Below, in pieces: positions 11,901 to 25,187 of a stretch of DNA of 64,000 nt; positions within the stretch are counted from its first letter, which is position 1; every line of letters begins with the position of its first letter. Under the pieces are notes generated by a model, which saw only the letters and a program-made list of their open reading frames with translations, was not told where the DNA came from and did not search any database. Source of the stretch: Sisyra terminalis (Eukaryota > Arthropoda > Insecta > Neuroptera > Sisyridae); assembly GCA_958496175.1 (NCBI GenBank), contig OY292275.1:23723001-23787000 (forward strand). The letters are read 5' to 3'. A program made the position numbers and the translations under genes.

Positions 11901-12649
11901 ACATTTAAATGTTGAGCAAAACAGCTCTTACTCGGCAATAATTTTTATCTTGTACGAATTTGATCAAAGTCCATTTAAAAAATTCAAAAACTGATGATTT
12001 TTTTTTTTTATCTTCATTATATTTAACTCATTTGCACCAATACCAAAACTCATTGAAGTGACGATGGCTATGAAAAAAGGTAAATAAACTTGTCAATTTA
12101 AATCAAGGATTTAATTGTAATATGAAATTGAAAATTTCAAATACCAATATCATTAATTTCATGTAACTTAGAGATAAAGATAGGCTAAAGACCCAATCTT
12201 CGAACAAGTTCTAAACTAGAAAATATGTTGTTTGAAAAATGCCAAAACAATTTTGCATTAAGATGTTTCTCAATTAACTGACTAATGCCCTCGCAGCTAT
12301 AACTGCTTTAGCCTTTTTATATAAGTACAAAAATACAAAGTATTTTTTAAAAGTAATATGTAATTTTTTAAATGAATGATGCAGATTCTTTAATAAAAAT
12401 TCAATTAAAATTCACCTAAATATTATGCAGTGTTATTTATCTTTGTAATTGTGATACTTTTACAAAGACATTTTAGAACAAAATGACTACAAAGTTTCAC
12501 TCCTTTAGTTTTGCTTCAAAATTAGTATTGTAATTAATTTATAAAATTAACCTGTAAAATTAGTTAAGAAATATTCTATCAAAGCTTAAAAATTTAGCAT
12601 TTGCGTATTGAAATAGCTTCAAAACAAGGTGTTTCATACTTTTAATCTT
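8936..12649. other. long gene-free stretch
   Basis: No exon with a recognisable domain on either strand. Slightly less AT-rich patches lie near 9890-10130, 10720-10930 and 11200-11420. The one clear structure is the perfect hairpin at 11354-11400. Confidence 0.45.
11354..11400. repeat. perfect 20-bp inverted repeat with 7-nt loop
   Basis: The left arm TTAGAACATTCGAAAGTTCT (11354-11373) is perfectly complementary to the right arm 11381-11400, with loop TATTGTT. Each arm has GAAnnTTC units (GAACATTC, GAAAGTTC), so it also resembles clustered heat-shock elements. No gene is seen close by. Confidence 0.7.
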
Positions 12650-12654
12650 TATCT

Positions 12655-12860
12655 ATAATCTATATATACCTAAAAAGTCCAACGTCTCTCTGTCTGCCTG
12701 TATGTTTAAAGTCCCATTAATTGAAATCTACTGGTCCGATTTGAATATATTTTTTTTGTAGATAAACTATTTCTATGGGTTTTAGTGTGATTGCAACAAA
12801 AAGTAGAACATTATCAATTTCATTTCTAGCGTAAAAAATCCAAAATTATCAATGAAAATT
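12655..12860 (+). repeat. dispersed repeat, copy 1
   Basis: Shares a run of blocks with the reverse strand of 32960-33190: GTCTCTCTGTCTGCC versus GGTCTCTCCGTCTGTCC, then TTGAAATCTACTGG, then TTTTGTAGATAA. The opening resembles the Helitron-type start found at 2391, so this may be a decayed member of a related family. Confidence 0.5.
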
Positions 12861-13982
12861 GGAATTAATTTTTCTTTAAATATTGGTTTTTTATGTATAC
12901 ATCACAACTTTACTTAAATAAGAGAAATTAAAATAATTTAGGTTTATATTTATCGACAGCCAATATAGTTAATCAGTAATTTTGTTAACTAATTATAGTG
13001 TTAGGTTGCCAAGATCACTGATATTGACCAGTATTTGATAAGATTCAATTTAAAACAATAAATTTTGGTTAGTAATTGTATTGTTTCATTAGTAATGGGT
13101 TACATTATTTTTAAAATACAATAAGAATGTCCAACAGTCAGTGAATGACGTCATATTAAATAATGTTTACAATTTTTATAACTCCATTCATTAATGCACA
13201 AAAATTATAAAAATATTTTTTTTTGAACATTGGTTTCCACAAAAAAGAAAAAATATTAACAATAAATTAGGCACTAATTATTTTAAATTACCTTCTTACG
13301 TTTGTGAAGATTGTATAAATGCTATATACCTGTGTTAAAAGTTTTACGAATTTTATTATAATTAATAATAATGTCATGTTTGTGGATATTAAAGAAAACA
13401 ATTCTTTTTATTTATTTCGCTTCAGTCAAAAAAGATAACTCAGAAGAAGCTGGTTTTTCCCATCGAAATTTTACACTAAATTTAAATAGTGATTAATTTT
13501 TTAAACATTATACATTCTGTATCATTTTCGGACCATTTTCTCGAATTTATTGTCAATTTGAACTAATAGATATTTGAAACGGTTAAAATATCTACTTAGA
13601 TGATAATTTGCCTTCAATAAAAAAATATTCGAAGAATCTAAAGGATTCAATGTTATTAATGACTAGTGTAGAACTCGTTAGGCTCCATCCTGACGGAAAG
13701 TATTGCGGGCAGAGATCAGCTGCTTTAGCTACAACGAAACGTAATTTTGGTGGAGAAGAGTGAGTAAGCGAGATATGTGGATCTTAGTAGTTCAAATACA
13801 ATGTAAGTTATAATATACATGGAATGGATGCGGATGGAATGAGAAAGAATATTTCTCTGCACCAACAAAAACTTCTTACCGATCAGCAGTCTTAATATAT
13901 AAGCTTTCGGTAGCATATTTTTGAGATATATTATTTTTATTTTAAAAAAAAATAATCAAAAAATTAGCTGTCAAATATACTG
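12861..13982. other. gene-free stretch
   Basis: Nothing recognised. A 63-codon frame on the - strand (13725-13916) has no domain. Confidence 0.45.
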
Positions 13983-14675
13983 TAGGGATTAGCCAAAAAT
14001 ATTTATTCTCAAAGTTTGAATTTTCCGGAAGATTCTTTTAAAAGTAGATGGGAAATCATTTATAAAGGTTTGCGGAATAATTTGCTTCGTTCATGGCAAA
14101 ATAGTTAGATAATATTCTAATACTTACATAAATATAATTAACTAGTCAATGAGATAGTTAAAAATTCAAAAAATAGAGTTTTAAGTGACATATAAAAATG
14201 AAAATGACTGAAAAATATAGTAAAATAAATAAAAAATAAAAAAATACAAAGAAAAATTAACAAAATTTTCCCCCTTCTTAGAAGAATGAGGGCAAAAAAA
14301 TAATTTATAAAGAAAAATCTTTGAATTTATAGCTATGATATTATGTTTTAGCCAACTGTTCCAAAATATCAAAAAACGAATAAGCTTTTCAAACACTTTT
14401 AACTCTTGCATTTTCATCGTTTGTGAAAGTCAACTTTTATTCTAAAATAACACGAGACTTGTTTTTGAACATTTGGTACAAACCAAGTTTTTTGAATTAT
14501 TAAAAATCAAAACAGCATTCTAGACGCTTTTTACAAATACATTTTCATCGTTTGTGAAAATCAGCTTTTATTAGCAACGAAACGGAATCTTTCACACACC
14601 TCTATAAAGGATTTCCCATCGATTGGTCTAGGAAAATTTCGAAAAATTCAATCATTAAAATTTTGTCGACTAATC
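13983..14675. mobile_element. MITE-like element with long inverted ends
   Basis: The reverse complement of 13983-14100 aligns with 14560-14675: blocks GCAAACCTTTATAAATGATT versus CACACCTCTATAAAGGATT, both followed by TCCCATC, then AAAATTTCGAAAAATTCAA-like sequence. A third partial copy is at 49131-49186. An internal direct repeat (CATTTTCATCGTTTGTGAAA) occurs near 14410 and 14540. There is no coding capacity, and the exact termini are not resolved. Confidence 0.45.
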
Positions 14676-17180
14676 AGTATATGATGTCAACTATTTATAC
14701 CTAATGTAATTTTCAATTTCCTTTGTATTAAAGGAAATTTGTATTAAAGGGATAGTTATGGTATTTTACAGTATAGCAATGTAGTACTTCTTTTAACATC
14801 CACTGTACTTATGCAGCCTTAGTCATTACATACGTAAGTATTTATTAGAAGTTATACCTATATTTCTACATTGTTGGATTTTATTAATTGTTTACAAAGA
14901 AGATCATGTTTTGATATAGTTATCGATATTGTTATACATATAAATATAAATACATACTTTAAAACTTTACATTATTCTAAAGTATTCAACATAAAATTTC
15001 AATATTTTCTAAATCTCTGAAAAAAAGTACTTACATAAAGAAAACTATGACTAAATTAATATTAACTATCTAGCGAAACTTGTTCTTTGAATTTCTATTT
15101 CTCTTATTGGTTTTTAAGAACTTTTACGAAATCGTGAAGTCGCAATCTTGACCCCGTGGGAACTTGGCTTTATTCATAGTCAAACGGTGCTATGGCACGA
15201 CTCCTTGTTTATGAGAGTCAAATTCATTTCAAGAACATATATCGTTCATTTTTTGAAACACAATGCGATGTTATTTTCAGATCACATTTCATTATGTAAT
15301 TTAAGAGAAAAAAAATCGAAAAGGAATTAGATTTAAAAAAAAATGAAATAGAAACTTACAGCTTACATTTTCAATTTACAGCTGATTTTCAATTTTCCGT
15401 TTCAGTCCGTGTAGACTCTTAATTTCAAATTTTGTACACAAATAAAAATGTCTATTTTCGTTCGAAATTATTTTCCCCATGGCTATGTATATACCTCAAA
15501 AGTTTCGTTACTTGAAAATTCTAATCAAAGGGTATAGTGCGCGGCCTTAATTTGCATACCAATTAAAGAACAAAAATAGAATTATACAATACACCATTTG
15601 ACAATCTTAGTGAAAAAACAAATAATAGAAAAACTACTCAAAATAAACTCCTACCTATTACCATAAATAATTTGATTATAATATTGTAACTAATGGACTT
15701 GGACTTTTTTGCGGTACAAAAATTAAAATTCAATTTAGGATTAAAGTTTACTTATTTATTTACTTCATAAAAATCACTCAATTGGCAATGCCAAATAAAT
15801 TATATGATTTCAGGCATATTTTTTAAAGATTAAAAACTATTTTGGATTTATTGTTATTAAAAATTTTAATTATAGATTAAAAGGAATGCATTGGGCTATG
15901 TTATGTACATTGAAGATAATTAGAAAAGGAGGTTAAGTGTCAAATTGAAATGGGAAATGTGAATACAAGATAACTTAAAAATTCTTATTTTACTATAAAA
16001 TATGTTTCTATGTAATCCTATTTATAATTAAATCAAAAAATATATCGTTTATTACCATTGGTTTTATATACTTTGTATGAATCTATTATTTTACTACTTC
16101 TTTATATTATGGTTGATAGCAATACGGTCATGTTATACACCAAATTAAACCTTTGAAAATTTATGTTTTAGTAAACATAATACAGTTATCAAATAATTTG
16201 ACTAAAAACAATTTATCACCAAAATTAATTAAAATGTATAGTAACAAAATTTTCTAAAAGATAGCAGCAGTAGAAAAATAATAGAAAATGTTGAAAAATG
16301 TCATTATTTTTGTCATTTTATTTTGTTATTTTTACAAATATAAGATATGGCAATACCATCATTTATGTCAAATTACTCCTAAAGGCTCTTTGCCTAAAGG
16401 TTCTGTATCTTCACCAATTAAATTAAATATTTTTATTAATGTTTAAAAAATATTTTTTAACCACTAGAAATGGTCATGGTCTTTTAAATACATATATTTA
16501 CATGATTAAAGCAAATATTATAATATAAACTATGTTTTTTTAACTTTCTCAATTATACATGCCTTCATTAAAGGAATTAAGTTTATAGTGTAACCTATAA
16601 TGTATATCGTAAGAAACTTAAGAAAATTTTTTAAATAAATTCATTTAAATTCTAAATATCCTTCGACCATTTGGAAAAAAAAAGTTTTTAATTCCAAATA
16701 TTAACACAAATGGCGCATCTTATTAATTCGATTTATTTAATTGATTGAACTTATTACTGTAACCATGCGATACTAATGTACTTGCTTTGGGATTTACTTA
16801 TTAACATAGATTAGATGTTGATTATTAACACGACTTATAGACTGACTGAGAGTTAATTTTAATTTCTATTTTTAGATGAAACATTGAGGTTTAACTTTGT
16901 ATTATTTATAAATATAATTGTCACAATCTTCGGAATTTGACTTCCACAGCCAGTATTCTCTTATGCTCGTATTATATTAAAGAAGATGTTCGAAATCATT
17001 TCCATACAAAAACTTTTCTTCAAAAATCATTTTGCTAGTAAAATTCTGCCCAAATTTTAAACCATTTCCAAGCTTATTTAAGGCAATATAAAATGTTATT
17101 AGTTGTTGTGAATTTTAGTATATGAGAAAAAAAACATTGCATTTATAATCAAAATATTTTTTTCCTGCTGACTTTGAACA
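14676..17180. other. gene-free AT-rich stretch
   Basis: No gene, RNA gene or paired repeat ends found. Confidence 0.5.
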
Positions 17181-17591
17181 GCTATACTGTTTTATACAAT
17201 GCATATAATATATTGTGTTCTTATTTATATTATATAATTTAGAAAATTAAACTATAACGATAAATTTGAACAAAAGAGCAAACAAATGCATTATTGGCGT
17301 ATTGCCATATACGTATTTCGATTGTCAAGCAAGCTTCATCAGTGATCATCAGTGAAAAATCAAAGAATTGAGTCACTTATGAATGACTCATTACATTGGA
17401 GTTATGGAACGATTCAATACTACTGACCATTGATGAAAATTGCTTACCAATCGAAATACGTATTTGGGCAATATGTCAATAATTCATTTGTTTGAACTTT
17501 TGTTCAAATGTATGTTTATAGTTAACTTTTGTAAATTATATTACATAAATAAGACCACAATATATTTCATATATTGTATAAACAGTATAGC
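17181..17591. mobile_element. foldback/MITE element with about 155-bp inverted arms
   Basis: The left arm (17181 to about 17335, beginning GCTATACTGTTTTATACAA) is an imperfect inverted copy of the right arm (about 17437-17591). Matching blocks include TTTGAACAAAAG, CAAACAAATG and TACGTATTTCGATTG in the same order. Weaker complementarity runs into the central 100 bases (TTCATCA...TCA). The whole unit could fold into one long hairpin. It has no coding capacity. Confidence 0.7.
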
Positions 17592-18101
17592 ATTTATGTT
17601 TATAAATGAATTTATTTACGTTTGTGTTTAGTAGTAAGCGAGTGTCGTCCAACTCTAGCGATTTATAAAACCAAATGAAGTTGAGATAAACTCAATGAAA
17701 AGAATTAAATTTGGGAAGGTTATTTAAAAAAATTGTTATTCGGGGAAATAGCCAATGCTTAGGAAAATATATGTACTTTACATTTGACTTTTTTTATAAA
17801 TTAGGCTTTTTTCAAATGATACTTATCGTCACTTAATCAACTAAAATAGTTTCTCAACAAAGTATTTTATATAGAAAAGCAAATATTGTTATTATATTAC
17901 GACAATGAAAATATGTAAAAATACATTTTTTGATTATTATTTCAATCAGTAGATGAGTTTTGATGAAATATATAGGCTAGAATAAATCAAGGTTATTAAA
18001 CCACGTTCAGATGGCAGCGGACCATTTTTAAATTTTGATCTGTTTTTTTTTCTATTTTTAACAATCTTAATTTAAATCTGATATTTTAGTATCAGGGAAT
18101 A

Positions 18102-18119
18102 TATATATATATATATATG
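18102..18119. repeat. (AT)9 microsatellite
   Basis: Pure AT dinucleotide run. Confidence 0.7.
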
Positions 18120-18357
18120 TAGTTCAAAGTTCAGTTTAAAAAGGAAAAAAATCTCTTTTTTCAGTGATGGAAAATTTTGCAGTTGCAGACGCAATTGCAA
18201 TTTCATACTTTTTATTTTTATATAAAGCAATCGATATCTAATATTTATTCTATAGCCACATATTTACTTGTTGTTGTTGATGATGTACTTTTGAATAATT
18301 TTATAAAATTTAAATGAAATTGTGATTCAAATAACCACAACTGCGACAGATGGCTTA

Positions 18358-18398
18358 ATGAAGAAAATTACTAGAAAATGCCAACGAGTTCGAAGTAT
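18358..18398 (+). CDS. speculative first coding exon of Met
   Basis: An ATG at 18358 opens 13 codons plus 2 bases and is followed by a strong donor, GTGAGT, at 18399. The Met bHLH exon at 27649 begins with the last base of a codon and so needs a preceding exon that ends in exactly this phase. Joined, the start would read MKKITRKCQRVRS, an isoleucine, then NSREMRNRAEK. The patch 18340-18540 is also less AT-rich than its surroundings. Phase, donor and composition fit, but no homology supports the short peptide, and a 9-kb intron is implied. Confidence 0.2.
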
Positions 18399-18486
18399 GT
18401 GAGTGAGATTGAGATGAAAATCGAATCGTTGGAAAAGTGGAAAATGAAAAGCATGTTGGTTGGCGGTTGGAGGCTGTCGTCGCTAT

Positions 18487-18512
18487 GTTGATGATGATGA
18501 TGATGATGATGA
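18487..18512. repeat. (ATG)n trinucleotide repeat
   Basis: About eight ATG/TGA units in the GC-richer patch near 18.4 kb. Confidence 0.75.
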
Positions 18513-19461
18513 AGTAGATTGTGATGGCAAAAATAACTACGCAAAACTTTGAGTTGGAAACAATATTGAATTGATTACGAAATAACCTCTCTTTTCATTA
18601 CATTTTACATCTATTTTTCTTGCCCCTCTTTACTACTTCTTATGCCACGTTTTCTTTTTCCCAACGTTTTATTAAACCAATTTTCCGACTTTTACAATCA
18701 AGCACGTCCTAAAGTCACTAGTTTTTTTTTCCATTTTATGTTTTAGCTGATACAAATTTATATTCAAATTATAAGTGTACTTTTCATTCTACTAAATTCA
18801 TTTAAGATCAATTTAATATACAACCTTAAAGCAAATACTTATATGCCTAACTGTAAGTTTAAAATACATAAACTATTTTAAAGGTTTACTACTCTGGATG
18901 ATTCGAAGCAAAAAGGGACGTTACAAATTCGAATTAACTAGAATTAATTAAATAAATCCGAATTAATCAAATTCTACTTATAACTAAACAATTATCTGAT
19001 TAGTATCATTATTATCATTGCAAAACGCAAAGTTGTACAAATTCTATATTTCCGGAAATTAATAATTACTAACGATTTGTTAATTCTGACAATTTGTCTT
19101 CATAAAATGAACCAAAATTTAGAATATAAAGAGTAATTACTTACAAAATTAAGATAACCAGTATTAATAACAGCTCTAGTAGGTGTAATTTTATAAAAAA
19201 ATCAAAGTTTTATTTTTAAAAACTAAAGTAAGTGTATCCATTCTTAAGAAAGTCACAATTTTTGTGATTCTAATCTAGTGCAGGGTAATCACAGACTAGG
19301 GAAGCCTGGAATTGTTAGGGAATTTAATTCAATTTAGAAAAAGCCATGTAGGAACTCCCATTACTTACAACAGGACCACTCTTGGGTCAGTTGTTAATTG
19401 CCAAGCCTGATCATAATTAATCGCTAGTTCGAGGGGTAAATATTTTATGTTTGAAAAATCT

Positions 19462-19975
19462 CCTATCCCCCGATTTACACTGAAGATAGGTTCCAGACAA
19501 ATCCGTGTAAAATGAAATCTTTGTTTTTCCTATATAAAACCGTCTAAAACGAAAAAAAACTGCGCAATTAAGTCATTTCTTCAAATGGAACAAGAGTAAA
19601 ACATATCCAGAAACTTTAAACTAGGTATAGTTTGTCCAAAAAATGGCGTGATGTCGTAGTGAACTTATTCTAAAAATGAAAACTAAAATAGAAACGAATT
19701 TTTTTTCAAAAAGTACCTTCTGAAACTTAACAAATTTAGGTATGTTCGAAATTTATTCGCTATCACTTTGAGGAACTATCAGAAAGGGGAATCCTTTGTT
19801 ATTGCAATCAGTGTTGCCAAATGAAAGAAACTCAAAAATAATTTCAACATATGTATTGTGGATATGATTATGTAACCAAAAATACATTTTTAGAAATCTT
19901 CCGAATTTCATTAGTTCATGGACCGTGTAAAAGCGAAATCGTGTAAAACGAGTATCGTGTAAATCGGGGGATAGG
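19462..19975. mobile_element. Tigger/pogo-like MITE
   Basis: Perfect 19-bp terminal inverted repeats, CCTATCCCCCGATTTACAC at 19462-19480 and its complement at 19957-19975. Inner repeats of the GTGTAAAA type follow, and GGTTCCAGAC near the left end resembles Tigger-type termini. A TA follows the right end after a few bases, but the left target site is unclear. There is no transposase frame. Confidence 0.6.
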
Positions 19976-22900
19976 TGTACTAGTGAAAAAAAATTTCATT
20001 ACACAATTCTAATTTGAAACAATGCACAAAAATTACAATTATCAAACTGCAATTACCTGGAGCATATAAATAAGAATTTAGAGTCATGAAAAAAATATAA
20101 CAAAAATCCTGGAAAACCTGGAATTTTCAGGGAATTTTAAAATTATTTATTGTGGCCACCCTATAGCATGCTTATCATCTTTTTTTCTTTATATATTAAC
20201 TTATAAGAATCAAAATAGTCAGCCTATTATGCCTTTCTCAAGGCTAATGGTGAAATGCCGCGCTGTATTTTTGTAATCGTTGATTTTCCATTTTTCCATT
20301 AAAATTCAAATTAATTTTGATGAATTTGAATTAAAACAACCATAATATTATCCGTCAGTATTTTTAACTAGTGGCAAAACGTATTTATTTTAGAAAAACT
20401 TATATTGATTGTACTATAAAATCGCGATCTAACCAAATAAAAAATGACAAAACAGAACAGCACTTATAAAATTTAAAGTAAGTATATCGTGAGTTTCCAA
20501 AGTTGGGAAGTAAACGCGAATAAAGTTGGCAGTATATTTGGAAAATTGTAAATAAAATTAAAGCTAAAGGGCATTAATATAACATGATATGTTATGTTTA
20601 CAATCATTTGAATATATTGTCAAAAAATTTAACTAAATAAAAGAAGATAGTGTAGGTATACGTGTAAAGAGCATATATCTTTTCATAGGATATTAGAATG
20701 TTATTGTCATTAAATAGTTTTTCTTATTCAGGATTATACCTTTTAAAATGTTGACTTCATTTATTCAATCGAAATATTCATATATTACTAAATACTAAAT
20801 GAAAGTTTATATTATTTTTCTTTTTAAGATATCTCCATTGAAGGTTTTGAATTTACATAAGCTTACTACATGTGTTATAATTTATTTCTCACGTTAAAAA
20901 TTTCCAATTTTTCTTCTTAAAAATTTGTTGAAGTCTTTTACTGTTTTTTTAAATTAATAACATATTCGAACTCCGAACAGCGTGGATTTAGAGAAAAGAA
21001 ACTGACGTATATTTGGATTATTTTTTAATTTTACAATTTTGATTAATTTCAATGCCGAAACCCAAGTGAGTAGTTGATAGTATGAAGGGAAACGTTATAT
21101 TGTTTTTATAAATGTTTTTATATGAAATTATTCATTATTTCTGCGTGTAAATATTTATTTTATTCAAATTAACTCCCTCTATTAATGATTTTTCCATTAT
21201 TCACCTATTGAGCAAAATCCGCCAACAAGTCATTTTTGTAGATGTTTGTAAGACGTGAAATGCTGCTCAGCAAATACTTATCCTATCAACGCAAATAAGT
21301 AATAATCTGAAGGAATTATTTTTAAGAATGATAAATATTTAGAATTTTGAGAACTAAGCTTCATGCGAAAGTATTTCCAAACTGAATCTCTCAAGCATAC
21401 TCTTCACTTGTTTTTCAGTCTGGCCAGGGGAATTACCATGCAATAAAATCACTTTGTGTAACCTATTTTGATATTCTGGTCGGTTTTCGGGTTAAAGCTT
21501 GGTTCAAATCTATTATCGCAAGTTGTGGTTTCGTTTGATTACTATTCTTATTCTACAAATCTTACATTTCGATGTCTTTACTTTCGATGTCTCACTTTTT
21601 CGTTGGTCTTCCATGTTCTTCATTCTCCGCGTCAATATCGCCATTTTTAACGCTCTTTAAAATACTGAGATATCCTAAAAGTGTGCTCAACGTAGCTTGA
21701 ATATACATTCGATTCGATTCTGCAGTAGTTTTTGTTTAAATGCTAATAGAAAGTCAATGCTGACCGCGAATCGTATTTTTTAGGTACAAAACTCGATATG
21801 TTCAATGCTATTAAAAATGATGAAGTCGTTGGAAATGTACACTTTTGCGAATTGAAAATCTTTTTCCAATATTAAAACGAAAAATTTGCCTCAATAACAT
21901 GGTTTGGAAACCATTTATTTTCCGCCATCACCACTTATTGGCAAATTCCGGTTTCATATTAATATTCCGGTTTCATATTACCAGTATATAGTAGAATTCT
22001 GGCCGATTAGATCTACTCACCCTACACGGACCTGCCATCTTAGATTTGGTGATATTATAAAACCTTGTACTGGTTATACTGTAAAATAAGATAAAAAAAC
22101 GTACCGAAATGCCATAAAAATGTACTTAATTTTTCGTAAAAATTTACAAAAATCCAATATGGAAATTCTGTTTTTACCTAATTTGTTTTAACATATGTAA
22201 GTTAAGCATATAAATATTCGTGAATTATTTTTAAAATAATTTAAAAGCTGTTGTCTTGAAAGTTATATTTTAAAATAAAAATAAAAAAATTATAAGTGAC
22301 GTTCTTTACACAGTTTCCACTATATTTTAATAAATAGTCTTCTTATAAACGAAATAGCCTTGAAATTTATCAGCAAAATAAATTACCGAATTTTACGTGT
22401 ACAGTTTTAAATACATTTTTAATACTTTTATAATGAATAATATATTTGATATTATATATTAATCATTATAAAATCATTTCTATGATTAATATAATTATAA
22501 ATAATATTTTTAATTAGCAAATACGCGATATTTCTTTTGCAATTGTGATTCAAATTTTGTTTTTCAGATATGAGGAGTTTATTTTTTCCATACAAACGCG
22601 TATATGAATAAATGATGTATTAATTTATGTAAAACATGAATTAACACTTCATCTTTTTTACTTCAATATTTTTTTTTTCCAATGGAAAACAATAAAGATT
22701 ACAAATATTATTTCTTCTACTATTTTAGTTTATTATTTTCGGCTATTTTCTTAGCTTTGTTTAAGACTTACTACTTCCACCATGAGCAATACAATTCCTG
22801 TATTCAAAATATTAATAATTCATTTATAAATTCTATGAATCACACTGATTAAATTTTAAATCGTAGTAATATTTTTCATGTTGAAAGTTTAAATTGATAA

Positions 22901-23018
22901 TATTGTTTCTGCAGTTAATAGTGTGGAAGGCCAAAAAATTCACAAAATTCAAAATGAATATTAAAGTCGATTGAATGGAACTCATGTCTCCAACAGTCCC
23001 AAATGGAAATCTTTTAGA
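19976..23018. other. gene-free stretch
   Basis: No supported gene. A short tandem duplication of ATTCCGGTTTCATATTA occurs at 21945 and 21964. Frames at 21468-21650 and 21904-22089 have no domain. Confidence 0.45.
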
Positions 23019-23240
23019 CAAGGGGTGGCCAACCCAAATGATATTGTGGGCCACTTTGGAAATGTAATATAACTCCGCGGGCTAGTAATGTACAAGTTTT
23101 TAATATTTGATTTTCATCACTTAGACCATTATAAAATATAAATAATTTTGCGAAAGTGTGATGAATTTCACAAGCTGGAAAAATGGTCAAGGTGGGCCTC
23201 ATACGGACCATAGGCTGTAGGTTGTCCACCTCTGCCTCTG
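23019..23240. mobile_element. short hAT-like element
   Basis: The left end CAAGGGGTGGCCAACC and the reverse-complemented right end (CAGAGGTGGACAACC, preceded by a duplicated CAGAGG) form a typical hAT-like terminal repeat. Flanking 8-mers CTTTTAGA and ATTTTTGA match at 6 of 8. It is about 220 bp long and has no coding capacity. Confidence 0.5.
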
Positions 23241-25187
23241 ATTTTTGAGCATCCTTCCCAATTTAATCTACCATTTTTAAATTTATTGATTTAATTGATT
23301 TAAAGTTATTCAGCGAGGACGATTTCTTTCTATAAATATCAATTATAAATAGTTTCAGTCGAGTCGATGAGCGATTTGACTTCAAAATTTTAATAAGATT
23401 TATCGAAAAGAATTTAAGGCAATTCAATAAAAATTCACTTTTTTTACTAACGCAGTTTTTATGCAAAACAAATCCAATTGTTACAAAAAATTTCGTTCAA
23501 ATCTGTTAAACAATTTTTTCCGTAAAAAAGCAATAAACATACAAACTGTCGTACTTTTCTTCGTCCAAAAGATAACATTGTTTCCATATCCTACAATTAG
23601 CATAAATATATGACTCGAATGATTGTTTTATTATTATGTATATTTTAACTTTAAAAAATTGATACGGAGTCATTATGAAAAAATAACGCTAATTAAAGAA
23701 ATTTTTCACTGATACTATCTTTCTAAAGTTCAGAAAATATATTTTATGAAATGTTGATTCTTCTAAATTTAATTTTTGCTTAGTTTGAATAATTATATCT
23801 AATAATGTAATTACAAATCAGTCGAGCGGGAAAATATTTAAGGCAGAGATTTTTATCGAAGTCATTGAAACGCACGTTTTTACATTTCAGGTTTCATATA
23901 GATACCGGTGGCGTTTTATATATTATTTCTCTTGTTTTACTACTTCATCAAGTAGTTATACTTATCCCTTTTTTTTTGAACTTGAAGGAATATATTTTGC
24001 TTAATTAACTTCCTACTGATTCTAATTAATACTTCGATTTATTTCTTTTTATTTACATTAAATATTTTACATTTTTGAACATTATATTACTTCACAATAT
24101 TCTCGATAGATTAAATAAAAATCATCACCACTTTTGCTTTCGTCATCAAATTATAGTATTAAGTTGTCTAAATTTTCTAACAGAAATTTTATTTTGGTTT
24201 GTTTTTAGTTTTAATATTTCATCAACTTTTCATATGGATCGGGGTTCCCTGCAGCGCTTTTTTAAATTGAAAATACTCAAGACTGAAAAGTACTTTACAA
24301 AAAAATTTACGCAAATAAAATGTCCATGCTACTTAACTAATTATATCATACAATTCCGAAACTTATTATATCAAATTAAAAATCTCAATTTCAACCGTTT
24401 TATTCTTATATGGAAATGAAAAGAGCAAAGTATAGGAAAGTTTTATTCAAACGCTATTGAAACTTTTGCGATTTTCATATTCCTCATTTAATATTTCGTT
24501 TAAAATTGTCTTTTTATTTTTTTCTTTTATTGACATCTTTTTAAAAAAAAAAAAGTACAAAAAAATCAAACTTCTTTAAATGAACAATATTTCTTTAACA
24601 ATATTCTTCTCAAAAGTTGAATGAAATAAATATGCGAATATAATATATTTACTTTATAAGTTTCTAACAACTTTTTTCAATGGTTTTCATTCATAAAGTT
24701 ATTCAATGTTCAACAATTTGGTTTCAAATTATATTTGGGAACATTTACGAATAAATATGTGTTTGAGCCTACTCACTTGAGCTATTTTATAACATATAAT
24801 TGCTAAAAATCGCTACTAAGAATGTATATAAAAAAATTCATAAAAATTTACAATTTTTTTTTTTTTTTTTTTGATATTAAGCCACATCCTATTTTTACCG
24901 AGCAATGTTTTGCGTTAATTGCGGTTTTTAGCGAAGATGTAGTCTCCTCACACATGCAAAGGCAATAACCTAAAATTTTCTTAAATTTATATCTTTTACA
25001 CATCGTTGAGTTTCTTTAATGTTTAGTCAATTTTTTACGTGTAAAATAATTTCTTCATTATCTACACAAAAACATGCGAAATATTTTTTTAGATAAGTAC
25101 TATTTATATGTTTGATTATTAAACTAGTGGCTCTCTAATTAATAGTTGCTTGTAAAAGTTAACCACCTCTTCCAAAAAAGATATAAT
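23241..25187. other. gene-free AT-rich stretch
   Basis: Includes a 19-T run at 24854-24872. The 114-codon frame at 24075-24419 is Phe/Leu/Asn-rich, has no known domain and is probably chance. Confidence 0.45.

Noticed and set aside
24075..24419. 114-codon + strand frame
   Set aside because: Phe/Leu/Asn/Ile-rich translation typical of random AT-rich DNA; no domain or splice logic.
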